This document shows, in pieces, positions 56,369 to 64,000 of a DNA stretch of 64,000 nucleotides. The notes beneath the pieces are model-generated. The model was not told the origin of the DNA. It worked only from the letters and a program-made list of their open reading frames with translations, and made no database searches. Both the position numbers and the translations under genes were made by a program. This stretch comes from a bacterium (GTDB taxonomy: Bacteria > Pseudomonadota > Alphaproteobacteria > SP197). Location of the stretch: the NCBI GenBank assembly GCA_028821455.1, contig JAPPGE010000060.1:1-64000 (forward strand). Direction: 5' to 3'. Positions within the stretch are counted from its first letter, which is position 1, and each line of letters starts with the position of its first letter.

Positions 56369-57490
56369 TCAGTAGCCGGCGCGCACCTCGTCCCACAGCC
56401 GGATGTACTTTTCCTCGATATCCGGAGCCAGGGCCTGGAAGAAGATTCCGTTGTTCAGGAGACTCTCGGGCGTCGACAGTCCCAGTTCCTCCAGAACGTC
56501 ATCTGCAACAAGCTCGAACGCCTTCATGTTGGCGTGACCATAGCCCCAGTTCGTGATCTCGAAGGCGCCGGCTTCCGGACTGGCGAAGGCGTTGATCAGG
56601 TCATAGGACTCGTCGACCAGTTCGGTTTGTGAATGCATGACCAGACCGCAACACCACGTAAAGATTCCCTCCTTGGGTATCCCCAGTCCGACATCGAAGC
56701 CCTGGGATTTCAGGGTCACATAGGCATCGTTCCATCCGTAGCTTGCGACCAGTTCACCAGACGCCAGGGCCTGCACGGCTTCCGTCTGGTCGCCCCAGTA
56801 CATCCGCATGTTGTCGCGCTGGATGGCAACCATCTTGCGCACTTCGACCAGCTGTTCGTCGGTCAGCGTGAAGATGTTGTCGTAGCCGAGCACAAGGGCG
56901 GAAATCTCGACAATCGCGCCGGCGGAATCGTAGAAGCCCAGACGATTGCGGAACTCGTCCGTATAGAAGATTTCCCAGGAAACGTTTTCGTCGCGCCACT
57001 TCTCGCCGACCAGGTCGCGGCGATAGATGATCGTGGAGTTGCCCCAGTCAATTGGCATCAAGAAGCGCTGTCCGTTGATGACCGATCCTTCGATGTTCTC
57101 GAGGCTGGGGAACATGTCGGGAAGGTGCACCAGGCGTTCCGGATCCAGCGGAGCGAGAAGACCTCCATCGTTCCACTTGAACAGTTCATAGGTACAGGGA
57201 GCCATGACGTCCGGCTGGAAGCCGCCGGCACGCATTTTCTGGAACGCCTCGTCCTCCGATCCCCAGAATGTGTACTCGGGCGGCGCTCCGTACTTTTCGA
57301 GATAGGAACCGATGAATCCCTCGTTGTCGTAACCGGCCCAGCCAAAATAGATGGGTGTGCCGGCGGCAGCGGCGTTTCGGGTCACCGGAACGGTGACAAG
57401 ACCGACGCCCAGGGCGGATGCAAGCTTGTTGAACTCACGACGCGAGATCTGCCCACTCTTGTAGAGATTCGCGATTTCTCTGGCCTTCAT
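56369..57490 (-). CDS. PotD/PotF-like ABC transporter substrate-binding protein, copy 1
   Basis: A periplasmic binding protein for spermidine/putrescine-type ligands, 373 residues. The N-terminus has a twin-arginine-like SRREFNKLAS near residues 16-25 followed by a hydrophobic stretch ending in AAAAG, so export by Tat is possible. Domain features are FGWAGYDNEGF, the MPCTYELFKW-like APCTYELFKW, DWGNSTIIYR and LASGELVASYGWND, all typical of PotD-like proteins. It is a clear paralogue of the gene at 58011. A GGAGAAC ribosome site precedes ATG 57490. The ligand may be a polyamine or another amine. Confidence 0.87.
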   Translation of the reverse strand: MKAREIANLYKSGQISRREFNKLASALGVGLVTVPVTRNAAAAGTPIYFGWAGYDNEGFIGSYLEKYGAPPEYTFWGSEDEAFQKMRAGGFQPDVMAPCTYELFKWNDGGLLAPLDPERLVHLPDMFPSLENIEGSVINGQRFLMPIDWGNSTIIYRRDLVGEKWRDENVSWEIFYTDEFRNRLGFYDSAGAIVEISALVLGYDNIFTLTDEQLVEVRKMVAIQRDNMRMYWGDQTEAVQALASGELVASYGWNDAYVTLKSQGFDVGLGIPKEGIFTWCCGLVMHSQTELVDESYDLINAFASPEAGAFEITNWGYGHANMKAFELVADDVLEELGLSTPESLLNNGIFFQALAPDIEEKYIRLWDEVRAGY

Positions 57491-57958
57491 GTTGTTCTCC
57501 AGAATGAGGATGAGGGATGCGATTGTGACTGCCTCGGGCGGCGAATACAACGTGAACGGGATCGAGGCCGGTCTTGTCGTCGCACACGAAGGGCCCGAAG
57601 ACACAGGCATCGCCTGGCCGCATCCGCGCTTCGGCGAAGCCCCTCGCTCAGGAACGGGAATCCTGCCACCGGAGAAAGAGTGTTCGCCGGCGCGGGTGCA
57701 TCCGGCAGACCTGCCGGCTCCGGAGGCCATGTCTGCATTCGGGGCATGGCACAGGGGCGCGTGATCGAGACAGTGCCAAACGGCAGGGCAACGACATTGC
57801 CGCGACCGTTCACGAGTCATGCCGGATCGCGTGACATGGCGCAGGAACCTGGCGCCGACGCAGTGCGGCAGTGTGCTCTCGTCGCATGATTCGCTAGATG
57901 TGCGAACTGCGCCTGTTCGCCCGACCCCAAGGGCCACACATGGCCGGCGGGCAGAACT
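57491..57958. other. Gap between the two binding-protein genes, no gene recognised
   Basis: The gap of about 470 bases on either strand shows no convincing coding. It presumably carries a promoter for the downstream copy, because a strong hairpin ends the upstream gene. Nothing specific was identified. Confidence 0.4.
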
Positions 57959-57988
57959 GGAACGGGCCGGCATCGGCCGGCCCGTTCC
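57959..57988 (-). terminator. GC-rich 12-bp hairpin after binding-protein copy 2
   Basis: GGAACGGGCCGG (57959-57970) and CCGGCCCGTTCC (57977-57988) pair perfectly around a 6-base loop, 22 bases downstream of the stop at 58011 on the minus strand. No T-run follows. It mirrors the arrangement after copy 1 and probably marks the 3' end of that transcript. Confidence 0.6.
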
Positions 57989-58010
57989 GGGAACGACGAA
58001 GGGAACCGGC

Positions 58011-59177
58011 TCAGAAGCCGGCTTTGATCTCGTCGAACAGATTGATGTACTTCTCGCGAACCTCAGGCTCGATCTCGCCAAAGAACCGGCTGTTGGCCAT
58101 CATCGTGTCGGGATTGGAGATGCCGAGGGCATCCAGGGTGGCCGGATCGACCAGCTCGAACGCCTTGGTGTTCGAACTGCCGTAGCCATACAACTCGATC
58201 AGGTTCTTGCCCGAGGCCGGTGAAATCCACGCATCGATGAACTCGTACGCCCTGTCCCGGTCGCCGGGACCACCGGCGAGCAGAACCAGCCCGCACACCC
58301 AGGTCCAGATCCCCTCTTTCGGGTTCATGTAGGTGATTTCGACGCCCTGGTTCTTGAGTTCGACGACAGCACTGTTCCAGGCATAGGACGCCACAAGCTC
58401 GCCAGCAGCCAGCGCCTGTTCGACGCTGCTCTGATCGGTCCAGTAGAAACGCAGGATCTCGCGTTGCTTGCGTAGCAGCTTGGTGGCTTCCTCGAGTTCT
58501 TCGTCGGTCATGTTGAAGACGTCTTCCGCTCCGATCACGGACCCGACGACCGCCATCACGCCATCGACGGAATCGAAGATGCCCAGCCGGCCTGCGTACT
58601 TCTCGTCGAACAGGATGGCCCAGGATTCGTTCTTCTCGGTCGCGGTGTCGACATACTCCGGTGCAAGGTCGTGGCGGAACAGCACTGACGAGTTGCCCCA
58701 GTCGGAGGGTATGAACCAGTCCTGTCCGGTTTCGTCCTGACTGCCGGGCAGCGTCTTCAGGCTCGGAAAGACATCGCCGTAGTTGGTCAGCCGGGACGTG
58801 TCGATCGGATCGAGCACGCCGGCGTCTCGCCAGCGTCGGGTACTGTAGGTGCAGGGATGGCCCACATCCGCGGTGAAGCCGCTGCGCAGCTTCTGGAGTG
58901 CCTCCTCCTCTTCGCCGAAGAGGACGAAGGCGGGCTGCATCTGGTACTTGTCGACATAGCTCGTATAGAACTCGGGCAGGTCGTAGCCGCCCCACTCGAA
59001 GACGTTGAGCGAATGGTCGATGGCCAGGTCGGACTGTGCCCGCGCCATGCCTGGCCCGAACATCATCGTTGCCATGCCGACGCCGGCCGACGCCAGAACC
59101 GCAGATGCTTCGCGGCGGGTGATCTCCGCATTGGCGAGTCGCTCCTTGAACTCATCGACTTTCATCGTTCTTGTCAT
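58011..59177 (-). CDS. PotD/PotF-like ABC transporter substrate-binding protein, copy 2
   Basis: A 388-residue paralogue of the previous gene. The N-terminus carries ITRREASAVLASAG (a Tat-like pair of arginines) and a hydrophobic core ending in MARAQSD, so it is exported. The same landmarks occur in order: FEWGGYDLPEF, HPCTYSTRRW, SDWGNSSVLFR, QALAAGELVASYAWN, EGIWTWVCGLVLL. A perfect GGAGG lies about 7 bases before ATG. The two copies may bind related ligands for one permease system. Confidence 0.88.
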   Translation of the reverse strand: MTRTMKVDEFKERLANAEITRREASAVLASAGVGMATMMFGPGMARAQSDLAIDHSLNVFEWGGYDLPEFYTSYVDKYQMQPAFVLFGEEEEALQKLRSGFTADVGHPCTYSTRRWRDAGVLDPIDTSRLTNYGDVFPSLKTLPGSQDETGQDWFIPSDWGNSSVLFRHDLAPEYVDTATEKNESWAILFDEKYAGRLGIFDSVDGVMAVVGSVIGAEDVFNMTDEELEEATKLLRKQREILRFYWTDQSSVEQALAAGELVASYAWNSAVVELKNQGVEITYMNPKEGIWTWVCGLVLLAGGPGDRDRAYEFIDAWISPASGKNLIELYGYGSSNTKAFELVDPATLDALGISNPDTMMANSRFFGEIEPEVREKYINLFDEIKAGF

Positions 59178-59315
59178 CTCAATTCCTCCCAGCAGATAAA
59201 CGGGACCTCACGGGTCTGTGAGCCGTCAGACTAAACCTGAACAGCCGAACACGCTACGGCCGAATGTCAGGATACAATCGAGTGACGCACGCGTGACACC
59301 GCCATGTCTCGACAA

Positions 59316-59828
59316 TCAGGTCTGCAAGCGATCCCCGTCGGTGCAGGCCACGAGGTCCCAGCGTTCACAAACGACCTGCAGGTCCTCCTGCCACGGCATA
59401 TCCCAGAAAGCGCACTGGCGGCTGAAGTAATCCCGGTGGGCATCGCGCCACCACGCCAGGCTGCAATCGCCTTCTCCCTCCACCTCGGCCCAGGATTGCG
59501 GGACATCGCAGAACCGGAAAACAAGAACGTCGTTGATCCGCACCAGATAGAGGGGCGCACTGTCGAAGTCCACGATGAGCCAGTAATCGCCGACCGCGCG
59601 ACGCGGAATCCCGTTGATCACGAAATCGATCTCAAGGTGGGCCGTGCCATTCTTCTGGCGGTTTCTGATGAGGCGTGGGTGATCCGACAGGTCAAGGTTC
59701 GGCACTGACGGATCCAGGTACCGCGGGTCAGCCAGCGAGCATGCATGGTACCCGGATGTCTCGATATCGAAGATCTTCCGGCATTGTTGCCAGAAGAGGT
59801 CGACGGCCTTTGTCTTCTCACCGATCAT
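59316..59828 (-). CDS. ASCH domain protein
   Basis: A 170-residue protein with an ASCH (PUA-like) fold, thought to bind RNA or modified nucleobases; no enzymatic role is assigned. Typical elements are the early FWQQCRKIF helix, the YWLIVDFDSAPLYLVRINDVLVFRF strands and the hallmark WAEVEGEGDCSLAWWRDAHRDYF near residues 110-135. It is placed between the SDR and binding-protein genes on the same strand, 28 bases from the SDR stop. Its link to the transport and oxidation locus is unclear. Confidence 0.8.
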   Translation of the reverse strand: MIGEKTKAVDLFWQQCRKIFDIETSGYHACSLADPRYLDPSVPNLDLSDHPRLIRNRQKNGTAHLEIDFVINGIPRRAVGDYWLIVDFDSAPLYLVRINDVLVFRFCDVPQSWAEVEGEGDCSLAWWRDAHRDYFSRQCAFWDMPWQEDLQVVCERWDLVACTDGDRLQT

Positions 59829-59856
59829 CGTTTCCGGTCCCGTGTGTGTTCATGGA

Positions 59857-60612
59857 TCACATTGCGGTCAGTCCGCCGTCCACGACGACGACGGAACCCG
59901 CCATGTAGGACGCCTCGTCCGATGCCAGAAACGCGATGACGTTCGCAATCTCCTCCGGACGGCCAAGGCGTTTCAGGATCGTGGCGTCAACAAAACCCCG
60001 AAGCTCCGCCTGCGGGTCCTCGACACTTGCCAGGAACGCGTCGATCATGGGTGTCTTCACCGGACCCGGCGCCACGCAGTTGATCCGGACCCCCTCCCCT
60101 CCGTGATCGATGGCCATCGACTTCGTCAGCTGGATGACGCCGCCTTTCGTTGCGGTATAGGCCGCGTTGGTAGCGGTGCCAACCAACCCCTGCTCCGACG
60201 CCACGTTGACGATCACCCCGCGGTTCTGTTGACGCATCACCGGAATCACCGCCCTGGCACACAGGAAGACACCCTTGAGGTTGACATCCAGGAGCCGGTC
60301 CCACTCGTCCAGGGTCGTGTCCAGGACCGTCCTCGCCAGCACGATGCCGGCGTTGTTGACAAGGACATCCACCCCGCCATTGCAGGATACGACGCCGTCG
60401 ATCAGAGCCTGGACTTCCGCCTCCCGGCTGACATCCGTGCGCACGAACCGCACGTCGTTCCCGGCCGCGGCGAGCTGGGCGGCTTCCTCGCCGGCATCCC
60501 TGACATCCGCCATGATGACAGTCGCGCCGTCCGCAGCGAACCGCTGCGTCGCAGCGAAGCCGATCCCGCTCCCTGCACCGGTGACGATGACTGTCTTTCC
60601 GGCGAACGTCAT
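59857..60612 (-). CDS. Short-chain dehydrogenase/reductase (SDR)
   Basis: An NAD(P)-dependent dehydrogenase, 251 residues. Cofactor motif TGAGSGIG at 11-18, NNAG near 87, catalytic Ser and the Y-x3-K pair in AAYTATKGG near 153-157, and the C-terminal SYMAGSVVVVDGG. The Asp at the end of the second strand (MADVRD) favours NAD. It could oxidise a hydroxy compound to the keto-acid used by the adjoining E1 subunits, or act on their product. Confidence 0.9.
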   Translation of the reverse strand: MTFAGKTVIVTGAGSGIGFAATQRFAADGATVIMADVRDAGEEAAQLAAAGNDVRFVRTDVSREAEVQALIDGVVSCNGGVDVLVNNAGIVLARTVLDTTLDEWDRLLDVNLKGVFLCARAVIPVMRQQNRGVIVNVASEQGLVGTATNAAYTATKGGVIQLTKSMAIDHGGEGVRINCVAPGPVKTPMIDAFLASVEDPQAELRGFVDATILKRLGRPEEIANVIAFLASDEASYMAGSVVVVDGGLTAM

Positions 60613-60704
60613 GAACCGCCACCCAGGGCTTCATGGCCGGGCCCACGCTGAGTGCACCGCATCACGGAACCGTTGTGCATGATGATTGCCGAGTGTGCCA
60701 TGTG

Positions 60705-61721
60705 TCATCCGCTCGCGACAATCGTCCGGGCCGCCGAAAGGATCCTGTCCTCGTTCGGGATGACCTCGCGCTCGAGGGAAAGGGCCGCCGGGATCGGCAG
60801 GTCGGGATTCGCGAGGCGGGACACTCCCTTGACCACAGTCGGTCCGAGGTTCTCGACGACACGTGCCACGAGCTCGCCGGACAATCCGAAACTCAGGTAG
60901 TCCTCGTCGACGACAAGCAGCCGACCGGTCCTGGCGACGGAGTCGGTGACCGTGGCGTCGTCGAGCGGCACAACCGAGCGCAGGTCGATCACCTCGACGC
61001 CAATTCCATCGGTCTGCAGGACCTCAGCTGCCGCAAGACTCTTCTCGACCATGGTGCTCAGGGTGGCAAGCGTCAGGTCTCCACCACGGCGAACGACATT
61101 CGCCTTGCCGAGCGGGACGGTGTAGCGCCCACTCGGGATCTCGGTACCAAGCGGAAACTCCGTCGTCTTGCGCAGATAGGCATCCTTGTGTTCGATGACG
61201 ATCACCGGATCCTCCGACTCGATCGATGCCGCAAGCAGCCCCCGGTAGTCATGGGGATTGCTCGGCGCCACCACCTTGAGTCCCGGCAGATGGGCCAGCA
61301 TTCCCCACAGGGTCTGGGAATGTTGCGCCGCAACACCGATACAGCCGCCGGCTGCCCGGATCGTCACCGGCATGGCGACACGACCTCCCGACATGTAGCG
61401 ATTCTTGGCAATGGCGTTGTAGACCGGCTCGAGGCACACACCGATGAAGTCCACGAACATGATCTCGACGAGCGGCCGCCATCCACTCATGGCCAGACCG
61501 ACGGCCATGCCCGCAAACCCCATCTCGGAAATCGGCGTGTCACGGACTCGCCATTCCCCGAAGCGCCGGAACAGGTCGCGGCTGGCACCGAACGTTCCGC
61601 CCGAGTAACCGATGTCCTCTCCGAGGAACACGATACCGGGATCCCTTTCCATCTCCATTCCGATCGTCTCGGCAATCAGCTGGGAAATGTTCTGCTGTCG
61701 CCCAGCGCCGTTTCCACTCAT
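60705..61721 (-). CDS. 2-oxoacid dehydrogenase E1 component, beta subunit
   Basis: The beta half of a thiamine-diphosphate-dependent E1 (pyruvate/branched-chain/acetoin dehydrogenase type), 338 residues. It begins with the conserved ETIGMEMERDPGIVFLGEDIGY, has the RVRDTPISEMGFAGMAVGLA region near 57-76 and the GGCIGVAAQHSQ segment with the cofactor-site histidine. The late TGRLLVVDEDYLSFG is the transketolase C-terminal domain. ATGA overlap with the alpha subunit. No E2 or E3 gene is in the window. Confidence 0.9.
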   Translation of the reverse strand: MSGNGAGRQQNISQLIAETIGMEMERDPGIVFLGEDIGYSGGTFGASRDLFRRFGEWRVRDTPISEMGFAGMAVGLAMSGWRPLVEIMFVDFIGVCLEPVYNAIAKNRYMSGGRVAMPVTIRAAGGCIGVAAQHSQTLWGMLAHLPGLKVVAPSNPHDYRGLLAASIESEDPVIVIEHKDAYLRKTTEFPLGTEIPSGRYTVPLGKANVVRRGGDLTLATLSTMVEKSLAAAEVLQTDGIGVEVIDLRSVVPLDDATVTDSVARTGRLLVVDEDYLSFGLSGELVARVVENLGPTVVKGVSRLANPDLPIPAALSLEREVIPNEDRILSAARTIVASG

Positions 61722-62686
61722 GCCGGCACCTCCGCGAAGACATCCCGGAACGCTTCCACCGCATCCGGGCCGGGCGTCTCCCTGACCTTCTGCAGGATGT
61801 CGCGGACCCGGCCCCGGGCCTCGCTTTCCACTTCCGCGATCTCGGTTTCGTCGACCTCGCCGCGCTCCAGCAGGCGGCGGCGGACTATCGTCAGGGGATC
61901 ACCCTCTTCGCGCATGCGGCGTTTCACCACGGTCTTCCGGTAGTGGTCGATGTCGCCCTCGTAGTGCCCGCGGAACCGGAAGCACACGGCCTCCAGCAGT
62001 GCCGGTCCGTTGCCGCCACGCGCATGCCCGACCGCTTGCGCGAACGCGACGGCAACCTCGTCGACGTCCGTACCGTCAACTCGACGCCCCCAGGCACCAT
62101 AGGCTTCGGCGCGTTCGGCGATTCCCCTTCCGGCAATCACCTCCTCGGCCGGCACCGAAATGGCGTAGTGGTTGTTTTCGACCAGTATGACAAGGGGGAG
62201 CCGCCAAATGGCGGCCATGTTCATCGTTTCATGGAATTGCCCGGTGTTGGTGCCCCCGTCGCCCGTGATTCCAATGGCGATGCTGTCGGAGTTGTCCAGG
62301 CGGCACGCATAGGCGTGACCGAGTGCAACCGGCAACGAGGATCCGACAATTCCCGTCACCGAGAACCTGTGTTCCATGTCAAACAGATGGACATGTCCGC
62401 CCTTGCCCCGACTCAGGCCCGTCACCCGCTCGTAGATCTCGGCCATCATCTCTTCGAGGGGGACACCCTTTACTATCGCATGCTGGTGGCAGCGATGCGT
62501 GCTCACCATCCAGTCGTCTGAGCGCAGGGCGCCCGCCATTCCTGCCGCCACCGCCTCCTGACCATCGGCCAGATGAAGCTCGCCGCGCAGTTCGCCGGTT
62601 GGAATGCCCTGCGCGCAGGCTTCCTCGAACGCCCGCATGGTCACCATAAGGCGGTATCGGTCCAGCAAGGTGGGAGCATTGGACAT
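61718..62686 (-). CDS. 2-oxoacid dehydrogenase E1 component, alpha subunit
   Basis: The thiamine-diphosphate-binding alpha half, 322 residues from ATG at 62686; an in-frame start at 62767 would add a low-complexity leader. The ThDP/Mg motif starts at GDGGTNTGQFHETMNMAAIW and ends in ENNHYAIS (about residues 145-175). Upstream GKGGHVHLFD and downstream RFRGHYEGD complete the family pattern. The GKGGxxH(L/M) plus GHYEGD form resembles acetoin dehydrogenase AcoA and branched-chain types; the substrate is not settled. Confidence 0.9.
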   Translation of the reverse strand: MSNAPTLLDRYRLMVTMRAFEEACAQGIPTGELRGELHLADGQEAVAAGMAGALRSDDWMVSTHRCHQHAIVKGVPLEEMMAEIYERVTGLSRGKGGHVHLFDMEHRFSVTGIVGSSLPVALGHAYACRLDNSDSIAIGITGDGGTNTGQFHETMNMAAIWRLPLVILVENNHYAISVPAEEVIAGRGIAERAEAYGAWGRRVDGTDVDEVAVAFAQAVGHARGGNGPALLEAVCFRFRGHYEGDIDHYRKTVVKRRMREEGDPLTIVRRRLLERGEVDETEIAEVESEARGRVRDILQKVRETPGPDAVEAFRDVFAEVPA

Positions 62687-62871
62687 GCCGGTCGCCCTCT
62701 CCGGTCGGCATGCCGGTCCGGCGTCTTGAGTGTGTTCCGGCGGCAGCCCCGCCGTGTCACCCATCATCGGCTATCCTCCCCACGGAGTGACCGGACCATC
62801 CTCACTGCGCGATTGCACATTGATCCCTTCCGAGTGTCGATCATCGTCATGGCTCTTCCGGATACCGGGTT

Positions 62872-63945
62872 TCAATCCCTGAGAAACCGCACCCACCTGG
62901 GGTCAGGCTTGATGCCCACAAGGTCACCGGACCGGGCCACGCCATCCCCGCCAACCTCTCCTTGCACGCGAATCTCGTGAGGTCCGACGTCGACGCGCCA
63001 TATGACATGCGCCCCCAGAAAGCTTCTGTCGGTGACCTTGCCCACGATCCTGGCATCGTCGGGAGGTGTCAGACGGAGGGTTTCGGGTCGCATGCTGATC
63101 CAGCCGTTCCGCACGTCCGCAGGGATATCATCGACGAGCACCGAGACGTCGGTATCCGCTACACGCACGTGGTTTCGGTTCTCGTGATCACCGTCCACGA
63201 TCACCGGGAGGACGTTGGCATTGCCGACGAAGCTGGCCACGAAATAACAGTTCGGAGCGTGATAGACGTCCATCGGCGTCCCGCTTTGCCGGATCATTCC
63301 TTCATGCATGACAGCGATTCGATCGGACATCGCCATCGCTTCCTGCTGGTCGTGAGTCACGTAGAGGAAGGTGACGCCGGTCTCCCTGTGAATGCGCTTC
63401 AGTTCCGCCTGCATCTCCATGCGGACCTGAAGATCGAGAGCCGACAATGGCTCGTCCAGCAACAGGACGCGGGGCTGATTGACGAGCGCTCTGGCAAGGT
63501 TGACGCGTTGCGCCTGGCCGCCACTGAGTTCGTCCGAGCGCCTTCTTTCAAATCCTGCTAGGCGCACGACATCAAGCATGCCGGTCACCGTCTCGTGGAT
63601 CGAGTCTTCGGGCATCCGCCTTGACCGCAATCCGAAGGCGATGTTCTCGAAGACATCCAGGTGAGGCAGGAGCACCGGCTTCTGGAAGACCGTGTTGACA
63701 GGTCGATGGTAGGGAGGAAGCCGGGTGATGTCCTGACCGTCGAGCACCACGGTGCCATGGTCCGGCCAGTCGAACCCGGCGACGATACGAAGGAGTGTGG
63801 TCTTGCCACAACCGCTGGGGCCCAGGAGGGTGACGAACTCTCCCTCCCGGAATTCCAGGCTGACGCCGTCAAGGGCGACAACCTCCGAGAAGCGCTTGCG
63901 GACCTCCGTGACAAGGAGCCGCCCTCCCGAGTCTTGCTGCGTCAT
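62872..63945 (-). CDS. PotA-like ABC transporter ATPase
   Basis: The ATP-hydrolysing subunit of a polyamine-type importer, 357 residues. Walker A GPSGCGKTT at residues 42-50, Q-loop VFQKPVLLPHL, signature LSGGQAQR, Walker B RVLLLDEPLSALD and H-loop VTHDQQEA are all present. A C-terminal TOBE domain (about 255-350) includes the ISMRPETLRL motif of PotA-type proteins. An AGGAGG ribosome site lies 8 bases before ATG. It presumably serves the two binding proteins downstream; the permease genes must lie upstream beyond the window edge. Confidence 0.92.
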   Translation of the reverse strand: MTQQDSGGRLLVTEVRKRFSEVVALDGVSLEFREGEFVTLLGPSGCGKTTLLRIVAGFDWPDHGTVVLDGQDITRLPPYHRPVNTVFQKPVLLPHLDVFENIAFGLRSRRMPEDSIHETVTGMLDVVRLAGFERRRSDELSGGQAQRVNLARALVNQPRVLLLDEPLSALDLQVRMEMQAELKRIHRETGVTFLYVTHDQQEAMAMSDRIAVMHEGMIRQSGTPMDVYHAPNCYFVASFVGNANVLPVIVDGDHENRNHVRVADTDVSVLVDDIPADVRNGWISMRPETLRLTPPDDARIVGKVTDRSFLGAHVIWRVDVGPHEIRVQGEVGGDGVARSGDLVGIKPDPRWVRFLRD

Positions 63946-64000
63946 CCGGCATTCCTCCTGCGGCTACGTCCGGAGGATCTCGCGAAACGGTTGAAACGCG
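63942..64000 (-). CDS. 3' end of an upstream gene, cut by the window edge
   Basis: On the minus strand one frame reads through from the edge as a basic tail (RFARSSGRSRRRNAG) and stops at TGA 63944-63942, overlapping the ATG of the PotA-like gene as ATGA. This is the coupling seen throughout this genome. A charged tail is common at the end of PotB/PotC permeases, but there is too little sequence to name it. Confidence 0.35.
   Translation of the reverse strand, partial: RFNRFARSSGRSRRRNAG

Noticed and set aside
60705-62686. Acetoin dehydrogenase operon
   Set aside because: E1 motifs fit, but no E2, E3 or acoR-type gene is present, so the substrate is left open.
1-64000. tRNA, rRNA, CRISPR array, prophage, transposase
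   Set aside because: No cloverleaf, repeat-spacer array, phage structural gene or transposase motif was noticed in any frame.

Overview
The window is GC-rich, densely coded bacterial DNA. It most likely comes from an alphaproteobacterium, perhaps Rhodospirillales-like. The evidence is the pairing of maf-aroE-coaE-dnaQ with secB-fxsA-tim44-mltA-smr (typical alphaproteobacterial housekeeping neighbourhoods), the ccmF/ccmH/ccmI cytochrome c maturation genes, and many substrate-binding-protein ABC transporters and catabolic oxidoreductases. No rRNA, tRNA, CRISPR array or complete insertion sequence was seen. All function calls come from reading the sequence; no database search was run.

Layout, left to right. 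0.3-5.5 kb: a TauD-type dioxygenase, kdsD, secB, a GFA-family protein, a nucleotidyltransferase with a perfect palindrome at its promoter, and fxsA. 5.6-15.4 kb: one long plus-strand run of tim44, mltA, lutABC, a Rieske oxygenase, smr, ccmF, ccmH and ccmI, mostly joined by 4-base stop/start overlaps. 15.4-21 kb: a FAD amine oxidase, a vapBC pair beside a decayed second copy, a Bcr/CflA exporter broken by one in-frame stop, and an SDR. 21.3-27.3 kb: a demethylase-like flavoprotein, a 62-residue membrane microprotein, an ammonium transporter, a type III glutamine synthetase-like ligase and a DMT exporter. 27.4-29.5 kb: a small cytochrome c, relics of a DUF4396 gene and a copper-type MerR regulator, and an RHH/PIN toxin-antitoxin pair.

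29.5-38.4 kb is the most unusual part. A six-gene minus-strand operon encodes the three subunits of a molybdenum hydroxylase, a MoaD/ThiS-like protein ending in Gly-Gly, a PhyH-type oxygenase, and a natural fusion of an FlK-like thioesterase to an HCCA-isomerase/DsbA domain. Transcribed away from it are an amidinohydrolase and two tandem quinone oxidoreductases. Together they look like an uncharacterised catabolic pathway for a CoA- or glutathione-linked substrate.

38.4-46 kb is accessory-rich: DUF433/DUF5615, two Phd antitoxins with a wrecked VapC, a frameshifted hypothetical, and a DNA-binding-like/nucleotidyltransferase pair lying between coaE and aroE. Two dnaQ paralogues sit in tandem here. 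46.2-54.4 kb: aroE, maf, an amidase and a complete peptide/nickel-type ABC transporter (dppABCDF-like), all on the minus strand and overlapping. 54.6-56 kb: an HMCES/YedK protein and an orphan prepilin peptidase. 56.4-64 kb: a minus-strand transport and oxidation locus with two paralogous polyamine-type binding proteins, an ASCH protein, an SDR, both E1 subunits of a 2-oxoacid dehydrogenase and a PotA-like ATPase. The ATPase operon continues past the right edge.

Two themes stand out. The ancestral maf-aroE-coaE-dnaQ / secB-fxsA-tim44-mltA-smr neighbourhood appears split and inverted, with inserts between several normally adjacent genes. There are also about eight intact or decayed toxin-antitoxin-like modules, several of them at those insertion points.
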